Below, piece after piece: positions 25,385 through 38,727 of a stretch of 64,000 nt of DNA (positions are counted from its first letter, which is position 1; each line of letters begins with the position of its first letter). Under the pieces are notes generated by a model. That model did no database searches and was not told where the DNA came from. It worked only from the letters and a program-made list of their open reading frames with translations. Source of the DNA: Arenicola marina. Taxonomy: Eukaryota > Annelida > Polychaeta > Arenicolidae. Location: NCBI GenBank assembly GCA_964019135.1, contig OZ025248.1, positions 67,834,119-67,898,118 on the forward strand. Reading direction: 5' to 3'. Both the position numbers and the translations under genes were made by a program.

Positions 25385-27064
25385 CGGCGCCGAGTGAAAA
25401 CACGCCAGCAACAGCACGTGTGATGTTAGCGATAATAAGGGAATTGTGACTGATAATAACAGGGTTCCTTTTTTTGCATCCTTGGCGAATAATCAGCTGA
25501 TGAGAATGAGAGGCTGATTCCATCTGGCGACTGGCACAACAACATATACATAGCTTCATATAAACAACCTAAAATATATATATATATATGCGTCGCATGC
25601 ACCATAGATAGCTGGCAAGACTTATATTTGGCATTGCCGTGGAGTTACCTACAATAGTTTCCCGTTCAATTAGGCGAAATGACAGGATATGTAAAACCTG
25701 TTGACGAAGACATATCATCACGAAGGATGCGCTCACCTATATCCGTAGCTTTGATGATGTAATAAGTCTTTGATTCTTCTTTGTGCAATTGCATAGTCTA
25801 ACATGTAACAACCATGCCTCCAATAGATTGTTTACAATACCCAAATGTGCCTCACACACATTAATGCATTCACATTGTCAATACCTCCACCCTCTACCCC
25901 CCCCCCCCCCGACCCCTCCTCTCGGTTCTATACGTATCCTTGTCACGTGACTCTGGCGCGTGACCTTGATTTCACCTCCACCTCGCCTCATCAAAGTGCG
26001 CGTGCCGCTGACATTCACTTTGAAATGTCAATCATTATTGATTGCATCAACTGTTGATTTGTTGACCAGGATCCCAGATTGGTCAGTTGCTCTATCTAGG
26101 CCTGCATGGCACACGGTACAGACGACCTATAATGCATAGGCCACCCGACCACGAAGAGCGAGTATCGAACAACGATAATCGTTTTCCTGATCGGTCGAAT
26201 CGTGTGCCATTCAACCATGCTATGTCGACAAAACACCGGTAGCTACCGGTCTCTTACATCTCAGGTATCTTTGTGACCTTATAGAGATCGAATATGGCGT
26301 CTAAACTGCATGGTAACATACTGAATAAACCGTTAGTGGCCATTTCTAAGCCCCATTGGGGTAAACAGGAATTTTGCAGAAGTGTACTGCGTCCTGATAC
26401 TGCCAGAATGTCAAATTCCTGACTTTGAGTCGGGACAGTTATGAAAATCAAATAACTAATTGTGTTTATACAGGACATACCGGAAGTGTAAGCATTGGCA
26501 TACGCCAGGACACCGACCCTTGACAGGGAAAAGATCTGCTGTTAGTTGCTGATATTATTAATGTCGTAATTGTCAGAATAAAAACACATTAAAGGTAACA
26601 TAAGAATGCAAGTAATGTTAGTCGACATGGTCCTAATGCAAGCATTCTACTATTGTACGTGAAGCCCTCTCACCTGTACAGCAAGTAGAAAGTAACCGCA
26701 ATTGTCGGTAGCTGAAGTTATTTTCGTGATGATTCTCTTACTCCTTTTCTGTGAAGCCAGAGATGAACTACTGAGCTGAAGAGAGGGTCTGCTGTTTCAA
26801 CTCCGGCTTTGAGGCGATGAAGCAGGGGGGTCGTGTGTCTGTCAGCGCCAACTTTAGTTTATAAGCTGGAGTGGGGGTACTCAAGGCAAGCCTCTGTTTT
26901 GTGGGCGCAAGGTTCGCGCAGCTTTACCCACGATGCATCGCGCTGCAGTAAAGCGCTCTCGCTTCCCCGCCACGCAAACCGGAAGTGCCAGCCCATAGGT
27001 GACTTTCACGCGAGGGCCTTGTTTATTAGGACCGCGGAGGGAGATGTTGTCGGGTCCTTCATCC

Positions 27065-27079
27065 GGCGCCCTCTGGCGG
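27065..27079 (-). promoter_or_regulatory. CTCF-core-like motif
   Basis: CCGCCAGAGGGCGCC on the minus strand, the closest match in the window to the vertebrate CTCF consensus. Confidence 0.45.
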
Positions 27080-30000
27080 TCATATCACGGCATGTAAATC
27101 AAATCTCCGCCTCTTCCGCGCAAAGCGAGGCCTTCATATCACTATGGGCGTGTATGTATGTTGGAGGCAGTGCAGTTCTAGATCAGGAGGGTTCGATGAT
27201 CTCTCTACTCCTGTTACACGCAACCTCACCCCCTCGTCATCATCCTCTCTCACCTTGTTTTGTAAACATGATCCGGTTTTGTTTCAGTTCTCCGCTCTGT
27301 CTCGGTGGGCTATACGATGGATGCGAATTGTCCGTAGTACAGTGTTGGCGCCCGTGAACGAAGCGGTCTAAGTGCGCCAGAGCCGCCGGCGAGGACAAAT
27401 CCACTGGGGTTGTTGATCCAGCACTACCCCCCAGAAATACGCTGAGCTTTCGGTCTCCCGCAGAAATATTGTCCGTCAATCTGTTGACATTCACAACAAC
27501 TTTTTGTCAAAACGTTGCCTCTGGTTGATTTGCGAGTGTTTTTTCGCCATTTGGTTATTCAGATTTATGTATATGACGCTTCCCCGGTAGAGGCGCTGCC
27601 TATTTTCATTGTTTTCATTCGGCGTACGGGAACGTAACTTTGCACATCATTACTTGGCCCTCGGCATTGGTTCTTCATGCAGAATGCGTCATGACTGGCC
27701 CCGCAGCTACCATCACCAGTGAGTCTGTGACAGACGTGATGGTTGTCTGCTTTAGCCTGTGTAACTTGAACACATCAATGTGCCATACACGTATGTATTA
27801 CGCCCTGTGCACGCGCCGAGATGACGAGAGGGTGAGCCTACGGTGTACGGTTACCACACACGCGTAAACAGAACACCCGCAGACACAACAACACACACAC
27901 AACACGACAACAGAGACAACACAAAATCAGATACAAGTCAAACGGCCAGCTTCCTAAACTCGTCAACGCAACGTAGAATTACGTAACCGTTATTATGTTA
28001 ATACTTCTACAGCATATGGTTTGTGTTATTGCCGGAAGCTATCTACGTCATATTTAAATGGGTAAACAATGTATGCGTTACATCGGATGGAACAGGTGAC
28101 TCATCTGTTCCATGAAATAGTCTTGATTCTTGAGAACATATGAATGTGGCAAAATATTGTTAAGTCGTGAAAAGGAAAAATCGGGATTTCAGGGGTTATT
28201 TTTCGTTATAAACCCGATAATAAGTGAGGCCCGGCCACACTGAGACGCTGGGCTGGCTGACCATTCGATGACAACATGTTGATAACGAAATGCACCCGAG
28301 TCTCCATAAAGATATTTTATTGTAGTGCGTTCTGGCAATGATGTGGCTTTTCTCTGTAATGTTCTGCGTCTGTTTACTTTACGATGGCACCCCATTAAAC
28401 AGTACGATCCACCCCCGTGTAACACGCTACGCACGGTATGTGCCCATTGTCCTCACTGGCTAGGCTCGATCCTGTAACACAGTGACTCACTGAATCTATT
28501 TAATATTACAACGTATCGCCCTAGTAACCTATACTATAGATGTATTGTAGTAGCTCCGGCCCCAGGTCTGAATGGACGCCGAACAGTTTACACCCCAAAC
28601 CAACGGGCTTCGACCCGGCGACCCTTCGCATCCAGGGCGAACACAAACCGCATTGGGCAAGATGTGTGAAAGACAATGTCCAGTGAATCAGGTGTGGGTT
28701 GGGAGGTGAGGAGGGGGGGGGGGAGGGGTGGGGAGGGTTGTCAATCCGTCCGGCCCCCTCCCCCATGTTGAGCGTGGAGACGCGTTTTGAATGCAAATTG
28801 TACTCCCTTTATGTGGACTTGTGGATCTCCCCTCCGCCACTTCCATTGTGGACCCCTTCACTTGTAATGTTATAATATATCAGCATTCAGAACGACTGGA
28901 TTCCATACACGTGGGGCCAGTTATTATAATACAATGCGCCGAGACCCACTTTCGGCCGCGCGGTGGCGCCACTGGTAAGGAGTATTCTCTCTTACGTAAT
29001 CACGCCAGTTGGGTATGGAACCTGTCATCAGACACATCGCGTATGAACATGCATACGGGTCCCCACAAAGGGCTGTTGATGGAGAGCTGGGAGACCAAGC
29101 CGCAACTAACCCGGTGCGATGTCCTCTTCATGTCGCAATAGATTTATAACAGGGATGAAGTCTGCCTCGAGGTCCAAATAACACATGGTAAGACATATGC
29201 ATTCGTCTCCCAGCCACAAATCACTCCATACGCAGGTACCATTAACTATGGGTCTTTCACCAAGTTTCACCTAATGGGCCGGTGTATGGGTCCCTCAGTG
29301 GCTGCTCTTATCGACATCAAGGGCAACAGGTTTTTGTTTCGCCCGCGTTTTTGTCAAAGGCTGCACATACGAACTCTCGCGAGAACAAACGCCTCGTTAA
29401 AGGTGAACGAGACCGGCATATAAAGAATACACCGGGAACATATGCTGCTGAGAAAGCGCCGATCCAGGAACTTGTCGAAGGAATGTTGTGACGTCATACG
29501 CCGTGCCATTTCTTCAAGGAAGCAGGGGCGGCATTCATAAACCATACTTAGGGCTACGTAAGTCTAGACTTAACGCTAACATTTACCAATCGTTTTACCG
29601 GCATAGAACAGAAAAATACCAATACCGCTCACTAAAAACCGTTTTGGTTAACGGTGAGTACATTTCCAAAATTGAAGTCCACACCTTATCGCCATACTGA
29701 ATACTACTTTCCGTGACTTGAAAACTTATGACGAAAAGGCTTTTTGCGCGTATTTTTGTTACTCCATTTCTTTACTCCCCTGGACTATAGGTCGTGGTAC
29801 AGTTTGAAATTGACAAGTAAGGTACATAGTATTAGGGTGTGTATCGCAAAAAGACATCTTCATCTAGTTAGGTTTTTTTTTTTATCATGACAGTTATTTC
29901 TTGTGCTGTGTCTATATTGTAACGCTGCGATAGAGCAGCGACCTACTGGTAGTAGAGGGGAGGGGAAGGGGGGAGGGGAAGGGGGAGGCATGTACCCCCA

Positions 30001-30397
30001 TCTTCCGGCTAAGCACAACAAGGTGTATGGGGGGGGGGTAGTATAAGTGGGGGGACATCTGCCACCCGGTTGGTGGGGTTTGGTGGAAGGGGGGTAGCAG
30101 CGACATAGTGAAAAGAACACGGAAATGATGTAGAAGCGGTGAGAGAGGCAAGAGGGAGAGAGAGGGAGGGGGTGGGGAGGTCTGGCATCGATAGGGTGGA
30201 AACTGCACAACAGCCCGAATGGGTTAGGCCAGAAAGAAAGTGTGGTGGGGGGGTGGGGGGGGGGGTGCAGACGAGAGCGTTGGCTTCAGGCATCGACAGT
30301 GAGTGCTGCTATTGTCATGGTCTATTAGTTTGCTTGTCTTCAGCCGGACCCACAAAACAAACGCAATGGGTAAATAAATGTCTTCTGTTTGACTCAA

Positions 30398-30868
30398 ATA
30401 CTTGCCTGTGCTCTTTGCCTATGCTGTTTGCCTGCGCTCTTTGCCTATGCTGTTTGCCTTTGCTCGTTGCCTATGCTGTTTGCCTGTGCTCTTTGCCTAT
30501 GCTGTTTGCATGCGCTCTTTGCAAATGCTGTTTGCCTTTGCTCGTTGCCTATGCTGTTTGCCTTTGCTCGTTGCCTATGCTGTTTGATTGTGCAGATTGT
30601 CTGTGCTCGTTGCCTTCTATGGCGTCGTTTAACGTATTGGTCTGTGCTATGTATCTATGGGGTTTGCCCGTGTTGTGTGCATGTGCTTTTTGCCTATGAT
30701 GTTTGCCTGTGCTGTTTGCCTGTGCTGTTTGCCTATGGCATCGTTTAAGGTACTGTGTTGTGTATCTGTAATGTTTGCCTGTGCTGTTTGCCTGTGCTGT
30801 TTGCCTGTGCTGTTTGCCTATGGCATCGTTTAAGGTACTGTGTTGTGTATCTGTAATGTTTGCCTGTG
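30398..30868. repeat. 15-bp tandem repeat with an 88-bp duplication
   Basis: Alternating tgcctatgctgttt, gcctgtgctcttt and close variants, period 15 or 30. At the right end a block from tgcctatggcatcgtttaag to tgtaatgtttgcctgtg is present twice (about 30728 and 30816). Fifteen is a multiple of three, hence the Cys/Leu-rich open frames up to 186 codons, which are artefacts. Confidence 0.9.
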
Positions 30869-30869
30869 A

Positions 30870-32935
30870 CGCCCAGAAAACGACAGAAACCACGACAGAA
30901 GCGTTCTTCTCCGCTGTACATGTACTTACATCCAGGACTCCTCCGGTAAAAAAAATCGTTTCTTTTCGGATCTAAGAGTGGTATTCCCGAAGAGGACTCT
31001 TTGAGTTGAGCTGACCATAGCACTCTCATGCCCATCTTTTGCATACTTTGTTACCAATAAATACATTTTACAACAGCTAATGATTGAAATAATGCGACGA
31101 TTAACCCATGATGAATTTTCTTCCGATTGTTGTTGCTACTACATACAAGTCGCTGTTCCATTTCTTGTTTTTCTCGTTGATGCTCGTTCCTTTGTTCGTG
31201 CCGACGGAACACACGGGAGGTGCCGGGCCGCCCTGGTACAGTAACCACACCCTCAGCGGGCACCCACGAAGGGGTTCAGGGAGGCCCTCGGGGCAAGGGT
31301 ACACTGAAGGGTCGGGGTGGAGGCATGGAATATGTCAATACTCCTGTTGGCGGATTGTTGGAGTGCTGGGAGGACAATGAAAGCCAAACAAACTAGGAGC
31401 GGCGATTTAGTGCTTTAGTAGGAATAAAACACATCCCGATTTTCCCAAATCGGCAGCCTTTCCGCCACAGCCCTTGCCCTCCACCCCCCGCCCCTGACAC
31501 CCCCCCCCCCCCCCACACGCACCCCCCCCCCCCTCCCCCCCACCACCACCACCACAAACCACACGCACCTCCTACTCTATTCTAACCCATAGATGCTGAT
31601 GCCCAGCTATGTAATTTCGGGGAAGTTACAACTTCCAGTTCTTCTCCTGCAAACGTCTTTCTGGGGTAATGATTGCCTCTGATTCATAACAGAGGGTGAT
31701 GACAGCTTTTCGGCTTTCCTGCTTTTTTACCTCCCTCCATGTCGCCTGCACCCCCATCGGTCTCCCCACAGGGGTCTGCTGCCAAGCGGGGCGGGGGGTG
31801 GGGGGGGGCGGGGTGATGGCGAGTGAAGGTGTCAGATGGTGAAGAAAAAGTACGGCGAGGGTTTGGGGCCAGGTGGGAGGGGGAGGGGAGGGAGATACTG
31901 CGGCTCGCCGGTTGTAGCCACACTCTCGGGGCGCATGGCAAGCTAAGGAATCGTTTCGCCGAAGATTTTCTGGTACCTGTCAAACTCGTAGATGTTAAAG
32001 TGGAAGAAAGTATACATTCTTTGTGTTTAGACATAAGCACATTTTAGTTGCTTGCAATGAGTATTTTTGTCGCTTTGGTTTATATTGTAGCGGTAAATAC
32101 TGGGTTTATAACCCGGAGCCGGTTTTATTCCTCCGTGCAACTTTTAGGTGTTATTTACCAGAATTTTTTTCCCCAGAATGCACTGCGGACAGCTGAAGGG
32201 ACGCTGTTTTATATCCGTGTTTGTCGATTCAGAGAGCTCGGGATCCGCCAGCCTTCGGGATCTTGGACACTGTGTACTCAATGCCCCCACAGCTACTGTC
32301 AAGGTTGGGAAAAAACGTCTGGAATTTGGTCTCGGCGTCGGCTGGAAGGAAGATACGCTTGTTGGCTCTTTCCGGAGCTGTTTATCTTGACACCTGCGGA
32401 AGCGGGGGCCACGGAGACGGTGGTTGACGACCGACCCCCCCGAGGATAGGATGTCAACGGCAGATTACCTGGCATTGAATCAGGCGCCACCTAGTGATAT
32501 GTACCGCACCAGCGAGGCTGGCTCCCTGTTGGTAGCGTACGGACGGCCAGGAGCGAGCAAAACAAGGTCTCGCGCCGCGAGATTTCCCGAGATTTATCAT
32601 GTAATTCAACACCAAATCACCTCCTTTCTTCCTGGAATAGAATACAATGTTTATATCAAAGGGGGCCGAATTTAGCACTTTGTCTGTTTGGATAGAAGGT
32701 AACTACTATCAGAGATCCGGTACCGTGCCAGCAAAGGGGATTGAAATAACCTGCAACGAGCCTGTGAACCTTGTGAACCTTGACTGAGTGAATTACCCGG
32801 TCCCGATTGAATCGTCCGTAAATAGATCATGAAAGCGCTACGTATGTATGACGTCATATCCGTTTAAAGGACTTCAACGGTCTTGGCTTGTTAGTTCCCA
32901 AAAAGTCCCAGGCAATGTACGATCCTCCGTGAAGA
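30870..32935. other. No gene recognised; extreme C-rich block
   Basis: 31490-31560 is almost pure C with CA/CAC. A G-rich block lies at 31785-31820. The open frame of 133 codons at 32048 has no protein-like features. Confidence 0.5.
32483..32496 (-). promoter_or_regulatory. CTCF-core-like motif
   Basis: CACTAGGTGGCGCC on the minus strand. Confidence 0.42.
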
Positions 32936-32939
32936 GTTT

Positions 32940-33125
32940 TTTTTTTTTTTTCACGTTTATTTCAAAGAAGAAGTCATGGTATTCGCAAACTGCGATACAA
33001 CAGATCATAAAACATTACGTCATCCGGCGTATGCCATTATTCGGTCAAGTAAAGTAGCAATGTGATATTGCTTTAATATTCCTAAAAATGTCACTAAAAT
33101 TCGGCATTAAAGAACATAATTGCAC
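32940..33125. repeat. Dispersed repeat, copy 2
   Basis: Matches the copy at 18600-18780 from aaagaagtcatggtattcgc to about 33125. Preceded by a run of some 16 T, read as a poly(A) tail on the minus strand. Same orientation as copy 1. Confidence 0.75.
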
Positions 33126-34530
33126 GTGCGTTCGTTTGGATGATTATTTCGTATTAACCAATCTTTGTATATAAGGTAAGCTCTCCTTGAAGGTCGCTAA
33201 ATTCTTGTAAAACGTGTCTACGCATAACTAATTCTCTTCATGGAAACCGAAGTGCAAGAGTGATATTATGACAGCATTACGACGAAAGCTACCTGGATAT
33301 AGTAGTAGATAACCACGTTATCTTTCCACGGCGATGCCCGCAACTCTTATACCAGCAACGCAATTTCCTGGTCATTATCGAGTGCGTTGTCGGCGAGGGG
33401 ATGCCGAGGCCTCCCCAGTGATACCTCCCCCCTGAGGCCTCCCAAGCGAGCTGGTGAGCGGTCGAGGCGTCTGCTGGCCGCCTGTTAATTGATCGTGACA
33501 CTTCTGGGGGTTCTGGGAGCTCCCGTGGCACTAAAACACGGAGGCTAAGTCATAAAATGGGAGTCGGGGGGGTCAAGAGTAATTCGCGTGTTCCGCCTTC
33601 TTCTTGAAATGTCAAACAACGGTGGAGTTCGGGCTGACAGCAGACAGGGTTCTGTCTTGCCGACTCACCGGCGGGGCGGTGGTAGTGAGGGGAGGAGTAG
33701 GGGGCGGGGGAGGAGGACGGGGCAGCCAGGTTTGGAGGGCGGGGGGGGGGGGGTGTTCATGTAAATCTGGAGGCTTTAACAGAAAACGTGTTGCGGCGGA
33801 TGGCGGTCGATTTCTAATTAAATTAAATCCATTAGAGACCCCTGGAGCGAGAGCACAATAACACCAGTCAGAGAGAGAGCGGTTCTGCCCCGACACTAGC
33901 CCCCCCCCCACATGTTCCGGGAATGGTCCGTGGCGACCTACCAGCAGGTTCTCCAGGTCCCCCCACCTAAAAAGAGGCTAAAAAGTAGGTTTGAGTTCGA
34001 GGAGTGCACTTAGGGGGGAGGGGTTTTAAATGCGTGCACCCCCCCCCCCCCCCCAAACAATAAACATGGATCCGCCTTTGACGCATGGTACAAGATGACC
34101 TTTTCCTTCGACAAATTGGCGATGAACTGATTGGTTCACAGACACAAGATACTAAAACCGGTAAATGCTTAAATTCTCGTTGTTGATGAAATTCAGGCCG
34201 ATCGTAAAGATATTGGCCTACAATTAATGAGGGTAATTTGCTGCCCCCCCCCGTCCCCGGCCACGCCCCCATTCCGATGTATTCAACACCTGGGGTTGTG
34301 TTGTGTTTATTGTGACGCGTCATGTTTGGTTGTACCAGTTTACTCAGTGCCACCCGCATAAAGGTTCAGACTCTCACCACTCTTTCTCCAACGCACCCTT
34401 GTTGGTGCAAGTTGCACCATTTTAGGCATGGACTGTCGACTACTCACCCTTTGGATGAGATTTCGGAACGATCCCCCCCCCCCTCCACCTCCTTCGTCAG
34501 TATTGGAAAGAACTATTATCTAGTTAGAGA

Positions 34531-35050
34531 AATGTGTTTTCAACCCTGACTTTAAGAGGACTGTTGTGAATGTGTTTTGGACCCTGACTTTAAGAGGACT
34601 GTTGTTAATGTGTTTTCAACCCTGACTTTAAGAGGACTGCTGTGAATGTGTTTGCAACCCTGACTTTAAGAGGACTGTTGTGAATGTGTTTTGGACCCTG
34701 ACTTTAAGAGGACTGTTGTTACTGTGTTTGCAACCCTGACTTTAAGAGGACTGTTGTGAATGTGTTTTCAACCCTGACTTTAAGAGGACTGTTGTGAATG
34801 TGTTTTCAACCCTGACTTGAAGAGGACTATTGTGAATATGTTTTCGACCCTAACTTCAAGAGGACTGTTGTGAATGTGGTTCGACCCTGACTTTAAGAGG
34901 ACTGTTGTGAATGTGTTTTCGACTCTGACTTTAAGAGGACTATTGTGAATGTGTTTTCGATCCTAACTGCAAGAGGACTGTTGTGAATGTGTTTCAACCC
35001 TGACTTTGAGAGGACTGCTGTGAATGTGTTTTCAACCATAACTTTAGGAG
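34531..35050. repeat. 38-bp minisatellite, about 13-14 units
   Basis: Unit aaccctgactttaagaggac followed by tgttgtgaatgtgttttc. Copies vary more toward the right end (cgaccctaacttcaagagg). A degenerate last unit ends near 35050. Confidence 0.93.
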
Positions 35051-35589
35051 GACGTTGGACGTTGGAGAATATTTTAGACCCCAGTTTGCTGAAAATAACG
35101 GTTGTGATTTGGGGTTTTTCAATCCCAGTTTTTCAGAGAGGACAGCCGCGATGGAGTAAATGGCGCTATTGTCAGCCTCTTCGGTCCTGGTGGGTAGAGG
35201 GAGAAGGGGGTGAGGGTGGGGGTGGGGGTGGGGGTGACACTGTCTTTTCCTTATGGCATGTGGCGGCGCCACCGGTGGTGCTGTCAGGCGACATCGCCGC
35301 CGGCACCGTGACATGACTGGAGGAGGGGGAGGGATAGGAAGGCGGGGGCGGGGGGGGGAGGGGTAGGGTGAACGGGGATAGAGACACGGGTCATGGGGAC
35401 AAGGGAGGGTGACAGGGGGGATGGAAGAGGAGAATCAGGGCCGGGGGGGGGGGGATGGAAGAAGGCAATGTAACTGGGAGAGCTGTATTTGTAGGGAGCC
35501 GGGATAGAGGAAGGGGGATTGGGAGGAGGGCGTGAGGGGTGGGGAGGGTGACAGGCGACCCAGATAAAGGACAGCGGAGATTGGCAGGG

Positions 35590-36570
35590 GAGGGTTGATG
35601 GCGAGAAGGAAGGGTCGACGGTGGAAGGGAGAGGTGAGGGTGGTAGGGAAGGGGAGACGGTGGGACGGAGGGTGGACGGTATGCGGGAGTGGTAACGGTG
35701 GGAGTAAAGGAGCGAGGGTGAGAGGGAGGGGTGACAGTTGGAGGGAGGGGTTTGGGTGGGAGGGAGGTGTGAGGGTAGGAGGGAATGAGTGACAGTGGTT
35801 AGGAAATAGTGAAGGTGGTAGGGAGGGGTGAGGATGGGAGGGAGGTGTGAGGGTAGGAGGGAATGAGTGACAGTGGTAAGGAAATAGTGAAGGTATTAGG
35901 GAGGGGTGAGGATGGGAGGAAGGTGTGAGGGTAGGATGGAATGAGTGACGCTGAGAGGGAAATAGTGAAGGTGGTAGGAATGGGTGAGGATGGGAGTAAA
36001 GGAGTGATGGGGGGAGGGGAGGAGTGAAGGTGGTAGGGAAGGAGTGAGGTATTACGGGCGGGGTGATGGTGGGAGGGTAGGGGTGAGGGTGGTAGGAACG
36101 GAGTGGGGTATTACGGGCGGGGTGATGATGGGGGGTAGGGGTGAGGGTGGTAGGAAAGGAGTGAGGTGGTACGGGCGGGGTGATGGTGGGAGGGAAGGGG
36201 TGAGGGTGGTAGGGAAGGAGTGAGGTGGTACGGGCGGGGTGATGGTGGGAGGGTAGGGGTGAGGGTGGTAGGAACGGAGTGGGGTATTACGGGCGGGGTG
36301 ATGATGGGGGGTAGGGGTGAGGGTGGTAGGAAAGGAGTGAGGTGGTACGGGCGGGGTGATGGTGGGAGGGAAGGGGTGAGGGTGGTAGGGAAGGAGTGAG
36401 GTGGTACGGGCGGGGTGATGGTGGTAGGGGAGGGATGAGGGTGGTAGGAAAGGAGTGAGGTGGTACGGGCGGGGTGATGGTGGGAGGGAAGGGGTGAGGG
36501 TGGGAGGGAAGGGGTGAGGGTGGTAGGGAAGGGGTGAGGGTGGTAGGGAGTGGGTGATGGTGGTAGGGAG
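35590..36570. repeat. G-rich tandem repeat region with 176-bp higher-order unit
   Basis: The plus strand is built from gggagggaaggggtgagggtgg and related blocks with ggtacgggcggggtgatgg. A segment starting at 36071 recurs at 36247 (period 176). The minus-strand open frame of 185 codons (Pro/His/Thr-rich) is an artefact of the stop-free repeat. Strong G/C strand asymmetry and many runs of three or more G give it quadruplex potential. Confidence 0.88.
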
Positions 36571-37156
36571 AGGGGAGACGATGTGCCCCGTATTTTGGGG
36601 ACGCTTCATTAGAGCCTCATTGTGAGCTGGGGGTACGCCCGACCCTGACCGTTAACATCTGGTGGGATCACTGGCGTTCATATCCTCGCCACCAGGGGAC
36701 CGCCGGGGAATGCTTAATGAGAAGAGCCATGTGCCGGGGTCACCTAACTGTATTCTGTCCTGTATGCCTCAGTGAACCGTCGGAAGAGATAACTGGGAAT
36801 GGTCAGGGTAGGAGATGAGGGCAGGGGCAGGGACATCGACATCCAGAATGCTGAGGGGGGGAGGAGCGAGGGGGGGGGGGGGGCAGGATAAAAAGGCTGA
36901 GAAGAGATTGATCGGGATAACAATTAATGAGAAGAATAAACCGGTGCCTGAGGGGGACAGTACGATGAGCGATGGTGCGTGTGTGTGTGGTGGTTGAGGG
37001 AGGCGGAGGGCGGGGGTGGGGGGACCTAATGATTGAGTGAAGATGAAAAAGGAGACAAGTATCGTCATGACAACCGTATTCTGCAGCTAGCCCGGGGAGT
37101 AGACCTTATTGGACCCAAGCCCGAGACCTGTAGTCAGCGAGTCCCACTCTCCCAAT

Positions 37157-37176
37157 GCAGATGGCGCCATCTAACG
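37157..37176. promoter_or_regulatory. Back-to-back CTCF-core-like motifs
   Basis: GCAGATGGCGCCATCTAACG carries AGATGGCGC on both strands, overlapping in the GGCGCC centre. Confidence 0.4.
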
Positions 37177-37309
37177 ACAAACCACCGACACCCCAATTGC
37201 CAAACTAATATTAAAGGAGTCACTATAAATAGCCCCAGGGCAGCTTCGACGTCTATTAAACATCTAAAAACCGGATAGACCTATGGGTGTCCATTGAGAG
37301 TGGGCGGGG

Positions 37310-37479
37310 GGGTGGGGGGGAGAAAGACAGGGAGACAAATACAGATATAGATGTAAATGTGGAGAAGAAGATATAAGGATAAGGGGACGAAATGCATAAG
37401 GACCGAGGGAGAGAAACATAAGGATAGAGAGAGAGAAAGATACAGGATAGAGACAGAAACACATAAGGATAGAGTGAGA
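37310..37479. repeat. GA-rich simple sequence, left flank of the LINE
   Basis: Loose array of ggatagagagagagaaagat, cataaggatagag and similar. Its last 36 bases (37444-37479) are repeated at 39153-39188 with one difference, on the other side of the LINE. It is either the target-site duplication or neighbouring units of one array that the LINE entered. Confidence 0.8.
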
Positions 37480-37702
37480 TTTTCTTATTGCATCACAGCG
37501 ATCTCATATACATAATATACAATATGAACTACAGAGGATTCAAATCTAGCGACATACACAGCAACATTTAGAAGGACAGAATATGATGTGGCGTTTATAA
37601 GAAAGAATTCCATTGGCCGAGGAAGTCTATCATTCGATTATTCCTTGTGGCAATATCTTCCTCAAAGCGAAGTATACTCTCGAAATGAAATTTAAAACCA
37701 TA

Positions 37703-38349
37703 CTAGATTGGAAACTTTGTTTGAGTTTTACAGCTATAAATATATTCTCGAGCAATAAGGCATACACAATCTAGGCTATATCCATATCCACCGATAATTA
37801 ATCTTGTTGGCTCATACGATAATTCTTGACCGGTTTTCTGACCATACCAGAACACTAAACTCTTCCAAAACAGTTTAATAATCTCACATTCCATAAAGGC
37901 GTGTTGGATATTGTCAATGCTTTCATCCCAGAAGTCACATATATCGGTATTCCTGATTTTGCAGATGAATAATTTCTCATTTGTAAACAGTATTCGATGT
38001 AGAAGACGAAATTGAAAACAGTGATACTTTACGCATTTTGTAATAGTATATATTCTCTTAAAACTAGCAAAATATTCAGTTAGCGTGAGATGCCCACCTA
38101 AATCGCGTTTCCATTTCTCATAAGTAGATTCAGGTTCTGCGATAACATGAGTAATTACTTTCTTATAGACGTGTTGACAGGCACTTCTTATTATACAGTA
38201 GTACTGTAGTATGTTGACATGAATATTATACTTCCTGCATAACTCATCATACGATAAGAAGGAATTATCTGTTCCAACAAGGTCTCTTACGGTCAGTACA
38301 CCTGCAGCATGCCACTTTAGAAAATAAATCATCCTGCCCCCTACTTTAA
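37703..38349 (-). pseudogene. LINE ORF2 C-terminal fragment (part of the 37480-39152 element)
   Basis: Open frame reading GGRMIYFLKWHAAGVLTVRD and on to a CCHC-like knuckle and stop at 37703. The first 20 or so codons of the longer open frame (38350-38410) are MITE sequence and not LINE. Typical of the C-terminal domain of L1-clade ORF2 proteins. Lacks the reverse transcriptase, so it is dead. Confidence 0.82.
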
Positions 38350-38721
38350 AGCAATATATTCCATAATTTTTTTGTATTACCAACTTTTTGTCCATGTCAA
38401 GTAAGTACATTCTGTCTTGAATTTAAATCATGAAAGCCTGTGGGCTATCCGGAGAGATGTATTTTGGTCAACGGAGCAGAAGTTGGTGGCCGGCTTTATA
38501 TCCCTGCGCGCCTGTTCGCTGTTCGGTATTTTGTGTATGATGTCGACCGCACCTCGCTATCACGTCCGCGCGCGATAAAAATAGACCGCGCAGTTTTATG
38601 TTGAAATGTTTGTTTTACAGAATCAAAGAGATATAAAACATATGCATCATAATTTTTGAGATACTTTTAGTCTTGATCCTAAAATTTAAAAATCTAAGAT
38701 GGCGCATGTAAGTATATTGCT
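38350..38721. mobile_element. TTAA-flanked MITE, 372 bp, inserted in the LINE
   Basis: Bounded by TTAA on each side (38346-38349 and 38722-38725) with terminal inverted repeats AGCAATATA. Deleting the element and one TTAA restores the LINE reading frame, which proves the boundaries. A TTAA target duplication is typical of the piggyBac superfamily. No transposase is encoded. Confidence 0.9.
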
Positions 38722-38727
38722 TTAATC

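Larger units (their letters stand above)
23400..30390. other. No gene recognised
   Basis: Long non-coding stretch with a short ctc repeat (23585-23613), C-runs near 25113 and 25898, a G-run near 28710 and a strong CTCF-like motif. Near 28600 the minus strand has a B-box-like gggtcgaagcccg that may be a worn tRNA-derived element. Confidence 0.45.

Noticed and set aside
30139..30748. Cys/Leu-rich repeat protein frames (up to 186 codons)
   Set aside because: The 15-bp tandem repeat is divisible by three and lacks stops. No start context, splice sites or non-repeat domain.
36052..36609. 185-codon Pro/His/Thr-rich frame on the minus strand
   Set aside because: Generated by the G-rich tandem repeat on the plus strand.
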